Shown piece by piece: positions 5,740 to 8,355 of a stretch of DNA of 8,355 nt. Source of the stretch: Acidobacteriota bacterium. Lineage in GTDB: Bacteria; Acidobacteriota; Terriglobia; Terriglobales; Acidobacteriaceae. Made by a program: the position numbers and the translations under genes. The DNA lies in the NCBI GenBank assembly GCA_021805265.1, contig JAJZFR010000041.1, forward strand, positions 1-8,355, read 5' to 3'. A model generated the notes under the pieces. The model was not told the origin of the DNA. It searched no databases and saw only the letters and a list, made by a program, of their open reading frames with translations. The stretch's first letter is position 1. Every line of letters begins with the position of its first letter.

Positions 5740-5864
5740 ACCAGTCCTCGTGATTGCATTTCGTGCGCATCCTCCGATAACAATTGCGCGATAGCTTCGT
5801 GGAACCTATCGTGCGCATGCCGGAGGATTCGTCTGGCCAGGGATTGCGACCATCGCGCGGGCAT
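5736..5864 (-). CDS. Possible 42-residue leader ORF overlapping the aroQ start
   Basis: An ATG at 5864, with AGGA 10 bases upstream (5875-5878), opens a frame ending at a TGA (5738-5736) that overlaps the aroQ ATG as ATGA. This is the same junction type used between aroQ and aroF. The peptide would be basic then acidic, with a helical-looking stretch RRILRHAHDRFHEAIAQLLSED. It has one Trp and one Phe and no Tyr, so it is not an obvious attenuator peptide. It lies wholly in the trpA-aroQ gap and spans the inverted repeats there. The protein family is unknown to me. Chance is quite possible because the frame also stays open upstream into trpA. Confidence 0.3.
   Translation of the reverse strand: MPARWSQSLARRILRHAHDRFHEAIAQLLSEDAHEMQSRGLV
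5769..5828. repeat. Nested inverted repeats in the trpA-aroQ gap
   Basis: ATCCTCCG (5769-5776) and CGGAGGAT (5821-5828) are exact reverse complements 44 bases apart. Inside them GATAG (5790-5794) pairs with CTATC (5806-5810), and the flanking TGCGC and GCGCA pair across a 2-base bulge. TCGTGCGCAT also occurs twice as a direct repeat (5761-5770 and 5809-5818). The transcript could fold into a long two-part stem just before aroQ. No T-tract follows on the minus strand, so it is not a typical terminator; it could be a processing site or a leader structure. Confidence 0.5.
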
Positions 5865-5925
5865 CGTCCGCGTTTCCTGTCGCCTGCAAGGGTTCGTCAG
5901 CGATGGGCAAACTGCTCCCAGCCGC

Positions 5926-6744
5926 CTAAAGGGCCTGCGCCAGGTCGTGCTGGCGCAGACCCTCGATAAATCGAGAGACCTCGCCTGGCGCATGCTCCGG
6001 AGTCGATCGCTCGATCAACTCCACAATCGCGCTGCCGATCACCGCCGCATCCGCGAACTCGCCCACCTGGGCGAAGTGATTCGCGTTTGAGATGCCGAAC
6101 CCGACGGCGACCGGCAGCTTGCTCCATCGCCGGATCCGCTCGACCAGTGCGGCTGCGTCCGAAGTCATATTCTGCTGCTTGCCGGTGATGCCGGTTCGCG
6201 AAATCGCATAAATAAACCCCTTCGAGTGCTCGGCGATAGCGCGCAGCCGCTCGTCCGGGCTGGTCGGCGCTGCCAGAAATATCGGTGCCAGACCAACCCG
6301 CTCCATCTCCGCCAGATATCCGTCAGCTTCTTCGACAATCATGTCAGTCAAAAGCACCCCGTCCACGCCCGCACCAGCGGCTGCATCGGCAAATTCCCGC
6401 ATGCCGTAGCGCAGGATCGGATTCAGATAGGAAAAGATCACCAGCCCCGCACCGGGACGCGCCGCGCGCAACTCCCCAGCCAGCTTCAGCACGTCCACCA
6501 GTCGCGTTCCCGCCGCAATCGCCCGTTCGCTGGCGCGCTGGATCACCGGACCATCGGCCAGCGGATCGCTGAACGGGACGCCCAACTCGATCACGTCAGC
6601 GCCAGCGTCGATCGCCGCGAGGGCAATGGCGCGGGTGACAGAAAGATCGCCCCGAGCATGAACTCCCCCGCCCGGCTGCAAACCGCCGTCGCCCGCCGTC
6701 AGATAAACCACCAGGCCGGGATGTCGATGGAAATGTATGGCCAT
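5926..6744 (-). CDS. trpA: Tryptophan synthase alpha subunit
   Basis: This encodes 272 residues from the ATG at 6744. A TTG at 6768 would add eight residues, but family proteins start close to the IHFHRHPGLVVYLTAGD segment, so the ATG is preferred. It cleaves indole-3-glycerol phosphate to indole and glyceraldehyde 3-phosphate and passes indole through a tunnel to TrpB. ELGVPFSDPLADGPVIQ contains both catalytic acids, Glu53 and Asp64. GITGKQ and VGFGISN are the phosphate-binding loops of the barrel. Oddly, after LTAGD there is a Gly-rich insertion of about 13 residues (GGLQPGGGVHARG) before the normal helix; most homologues have a short turn there. It follows trpB after 38 bases, and no clear Shine-Dalgarno precedes the ATG. 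Confidence 0.94.
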   Translation of the reverse strand: MAIHFHRHPGLVVYLTAGDGGLQPGGGVHARGDLSVTRAIALAAIDAGADVIELGVPFSDPLADGPVIQRASERAIAAGTRLVDVLKLAGELRAARPGAGLVIFSYLNPILRYGMREFADAAAGAGVDGVLLTDMIVEEADGYLAEMERVGLAPIFLAAPTSPDERLRAIAEHSKGFIYAISRTGITGKQQNMTSDAAALVERIRRWSKLPVAVGFGISNANHFAQVGEFADAAVIGSAIVELIERSTPEHAPGEVSRFIEGLRQHDLAQAL

Positions 6745-6782
6745 GAATCGCGATTCTGCCCGTATCAAAAAATAATCGACAG

Positions 6783-8030
6783 CTAGAGCGCTTCCGCTCC
6801 GGCGATCTTCAACTCCCGCGCCAGGATGCCCATGTCCTTATCGCCCCGCCCCGAGAGATTGATTATTAGTATGTCATGCGCGGCCATGCCCGGCGCAATG
6901 CGCAGACACTCGGCCACCGCGTGAGCGCTCTCGATCGCGGGCAGAATTCCCTCCGTCCTGGAAAGTCGGACCACTGCCTCCAGCACCTGCGCATCGTCGG
7001 CAGACAGATATTCCGCCCGTCCGCTATCGTGCAGCGCCGCGTGCTCCGGGCCAACCGTCGCGTAATCGAGTCCCGCCGAAATCGAATGCGTGAGCGAAAC
7101 CTGGCCATTTTCATCCTGCAGCACGTAGGAATACGTGCCCTGCAACACTCCCGGTGAGCCGCCCTCGAAGCGCGCCGCATGGTCGCCCAGCGCCTTTCCG
7201 CGGCCGCCAGCCTCCACGCCGATCAGGCGAACATCCCGGTCGTCGAGAAACGCATGAAACGCGCCAATCGCATTGGACCCACCGCCGACGCAGGCCAGAA
7301 TCGCCGTCGGCAGCCGTCCCTCGCGCTCCAGAATCTGCTGGCGCATCTCGATGCCGATCACGCGATGAAAATCCCGGACCATGGTCGGATACGGATGCGG
7401 CCCAAGCGCCGAGCCGAGAATATAGTACGTATCCCGAACGTTGGTCACCCAGTCCCGCAGCGCCTCGTTGACCGCGTCCTTGAGCGTCTTCGAGCCGGAC
7501 GAAACAGCCCGTACCTCCGCGCCCAAAAGGCGCATCCTCAGCACGTTCAACTCCTGCCGGCGCATATCTTCCTCGCCCATATACACGATGCACTCAAGGC
7601 CCAGCAGCGCGCAGACCGTCGCCGTCGCCACGCCGTGCTGGCCCGCGCCCGTCTCGGCGATGATGCGTCGCTTGCCCATGCGCCGCGCCAGCAGGCCCTG
7701 ACCCAGCGCGTTGTTGATCTTGTGTGCACCCGTGTGCAGCAGGTCTTCCCGCTTGAGATAAATCCTGGCCCCGCCCAGCTCCTCCGTCAGCCTGCGGGCA
7801 AAGTAGAGCGGCGTCGGGCGACCGGCAAAGTCGCGCAGCAACTCCCCCAGTTCCGCTTGAAACATCGCGTCGCCGCTGGCCTCGGCGTAAGCATGCTCCA
7901 GCTCCTCGAGCGCCGCCATCAGCGTCTCCGGCACATAGCGCCCGCCGTAGGCTCCGAAACGCCCCGCCGTTGCGCCTTGCTTCTGCCCCGCAAATTCCGT
8001 CTGTGGCTCTGGAACCGCTGTGCCTGCCAT
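6783..8030 (-). CDS. trpB: Tryptophan synthase beta subunit
   Basis: This encodes 415 residues from the ATG at 8030, chosen because GGAGGAG lies 6 bases upstream. The frame is open back to an ATG at 8309, but that start lies inside the insertion sequence and would add 93 residues foreign to the family. The enzyme condenses indole with serine using pyridoxal phosphate. GRFGAYGGRYVPETLM opens the conserved part. HTGAHKINN holds the PLP lysine, Lys104. AETGAGQHG gives catalytic Glu126, 22 residues later as in E. coli (87/109). GGGSNAIG at 249-256 grips the cofactor phosphate, and LSGRGDKD at 392-399 closes the site. The first ~22 residues are a variable Gln/Ala-rich extension. It is the first gene of the trpBA-aroQ-aroF-tyrA cluster. 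No trpF or trpC is seen upstream within the window. Confidence 0.96.
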   Translation of the reverse strand: MAGTAVPEPQTEFAGQKQGATAGRFGAYGGRYVPETLMAALEELEHAYAEASGDAMFQAELGELLRDFAGRPTPLYFARRLTEELGGARIYLKREDLLHTGAHKINNALGQGLLARRMGKRRIIAETGAGQHGVATATVCALLGLECIVYMGEEDMRRQELNVLRMRLLGAEVRAVSSGSKTLKDAVNEALRDWVTNVRDTYYILGSALGPHPYPTMVRDFHRVIGIEMRQQILEREGRLPTAILACVGGGSNAIGAFHAFLDDRDVRLIGVEAGGRGKALGDHAARFEGGSPGVLQGTYSYVLQDENGQVSLTHSISAGLDYATVGPEHAALHDSGRAEYLSADDAQVLEAVVRLSRTEGILPAIESAHAVAECLRIAPGMAAHDILIINLSGRGDKDMGILARELKIAGAEAL

Positions 8031-8036
8031 CGTCCG

Positions 8037-8043
8037 CTCCTCC
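8037..8043 (-). promoter_or_regulatory. trpB: Strong Shine-Dalgarno that decides the trpB start
   Basis: On the minus strand GGAGGAG lies 6 bases before the ATG at 8030. Neither the ATG at 8057 nor the ATG at 8309 has a comparable site, so 8030 is the likely start. Confidence 0.8.
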
Positions 8044-8145
8044 AACTTCTGGGCCATTCTGCCCACTAGCCCTGCCTTGTGTACCTCAAGTTTAGCGCCG
8101 CGAAGGGAGAAACGTGACGCCTGCACCGAAAGTGTTTTGGCAAGA

Positions 8146-8159
8146 GCAGAAAATTCTGC
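8146..8159. promoter_or_regulatory. 14-bp inverted repeat in the trpB leader, possible operator
   Basis: GCAGAA (8146-8151) and TTCTGC (8154-8159) are perfect 6-bp arms around AA. The site lies about 115 bases upstream of the trpB start, a reasonable place for a repressor or activator. It does not match an operator I know for TrpR or LexA. No convincing sigma-70 promoter is visible between the insertion sequence and trpB; the best -10-like hexamer (TAAACT on the minus strand) lacks a -35. Confidence 0.4.
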
Positions 8160-8164
8160 GTAAC

Positions 8165-8197
8165 CCCACCCGCAAAAGCCGATCCGGTCGAGGTGGG
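8165..8197. repeat. Short inverted repeat in the trpB leader
   Basis: CCCACC (8165-8170) and GGTGGG (8192-8197) are exact reverse complements with a 21-base loop. No T-tract follows in either direction and no Trp-rich leader peptide is seen, so classical trp attenuation is not supported. It may be a degenerate intergenic palindrome. Confidence 0.35.
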
Positions 8198-8233
8198 CGC
8201 AAGCACGCGGGGTACCGCTTTGGATACGTCTAA

Positions 8234-8355
8234 GAACCTGTCCAGAAACTGGAGAAGGAATCAGGGAAGTCATAGGCATGAGTGTCTTTGTTGCATAGGT
8301 TGGAGTCATGTACCCGAGCGATTTGAGCGATGCGCAGTGGAAGAAACTGGAGCCG
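8234..8355 (+). mobile_element. Left end of an IS5-family insertion sequence, partial
   Basis: The end is inferred from GAACCTGTCCAGAAACTGG starting at 8234. This resembles the terminal inverted repeats of IS5-family (IS1031/IS427-like) elements, which often begin GAGCCTGTYCAGAAA. It is preceded by CTAA (8230-8233), compatible with the short TA-containing targets of that family. The transposase starts 74 bases in. The right end and target duplication lie beyond the window, so the exact boundary is unproven. Confidence 0.6.
8308..8355 (+). CDS. IS5-family transposase, N-terminal 16 residues only (runs off the right edge)
   Basis: The frame reads MYPSDLSDAQWKKLEP, the typical opening of IS5-family transposases (consensus like MYPSDLTDAQWxxIEPLLP, the DUF4096 N-terminal domain). 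TTGGAG (8300-8305) supplies a close GGAG ribosome site. Transcription points away from trpB. Whether the gene is intact cannot be judged from 48 bases. Confidence 0.75.
   Translation, partial: MYPSDLSDAQWKKLEP

Noticed and set aside
6745..6768. TTG start for trpA at 6768
   Set aside because: The ATG at 6744 gives the normal family N-terminus. The TTG has no better ribosome site and adds eight unsupported residues.
7179..8069. 296-codon plus-strand open frame opposite trpB
   Set aside because: It is Arg/Gln/His-rich shadow sequence of a clear trpB, with no recognisable domain.
8060..8233. Remnant of the trpF 3' end or a trp attenuator leader peptide upstream of trpB
   Set aside because: None of the three minus frames shows TrpF-like C-terminal sequence, and no short ORF with tandem Trp codons is present.
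8216..8250. Hybrid outward promoter at the IS edge (minus-strand TGGACA as -35)
   Set aside because: At 16-18 bases downstream there is no acceptable -10; the hexamer at 17 is AAAGCG.
8031..8309. Extended trpB start at ATG 8309 giving a 508-residue protein
   Set aside because: The extra 93 residues run through IS DNA and leader sequence and do not resemble TrpB. A strong GGAGGAG with correct spacing marks the ATG at 8030.
1..8355. CRISPR array, tRNA or rRNA genes
   Set aside because: No regularly spaced repeats and no tRNA- or rRNA-like sequence were seen on reading both strands.

Overview
The window looks like a chromosomal segment of an Acidobacteriota bacterium, probably class Terriglobia (Granulicella, Terriglobus or Acidobacterium type). 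The inference rests on high G+C content, on the small zinc-ribbon/sigma-region-4 gene pair, which I recall from that group, and on a secreted GH79 glycosidase. Nothing in the window fixes the genus.

Left part (1-1835): a leftward gene cut by the window edge encodes a phage-repressor-like protein with an N-terminal helix-turn-helix and the start of an S24/LexA-like C-terminal domain. Its usual Ser-Met motif reads Gly-Met. A 520-base region separates it from two rightward genes. That region holds divergent promoter candidates, a perfect GC-rich hairpin, and a possible frameshift-broken small gene. The two rightward genes overlap by ATGA. One is a 70-residue double-CxxC protein with an AT-hook-like tail. 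The other is a 179-residue protein with only a sigma-70 region 4 domain. A strong hairpin with a T-rich tail ends this unit. A regulatory role for the whole block is inferred.

Middle (1855-3481): one rightward gene encodes an exported GH79 (heparanase/beta-glucuronidase family) glycoside hydrolase with both catalytic glutamates visible. Its stop codon lies 18 bases from the stop of the convergent tyrA.

Right part (3500-8030, all leftward): an aromatic amino acid cluster transcribed trpB - trpA - aroQ (chorismate mutase) - aroF (type I-beta DAHP synthase) - tyrA (prephenate dehydrogenase). DAHP synthase starts the shikimate pathway. Chorismate mutase and TyrA take chorismate towards tyrosine and phenylalanine. 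TrpAB completes tryptophan. The genes are tightly packed: aroQ/aroF overlap by ATGA and the aroF stop abuts the tyrA start. The exception is a 186-base trpA-aroQ gap, which carries inverted repeats and a possible 42-codon ORF that itself overlaps aroQ by ATGA.

Right edge (8031-8355): a leader region of about 200 bases in front of trpB contains a clean 14-bp inverted repeat. It is followed by the left end of an IS5-family insertion sequence whose transposase runs rightward off the window. No other trp genes are visible, so the IS may have separated trpBA from upstream trp genes.
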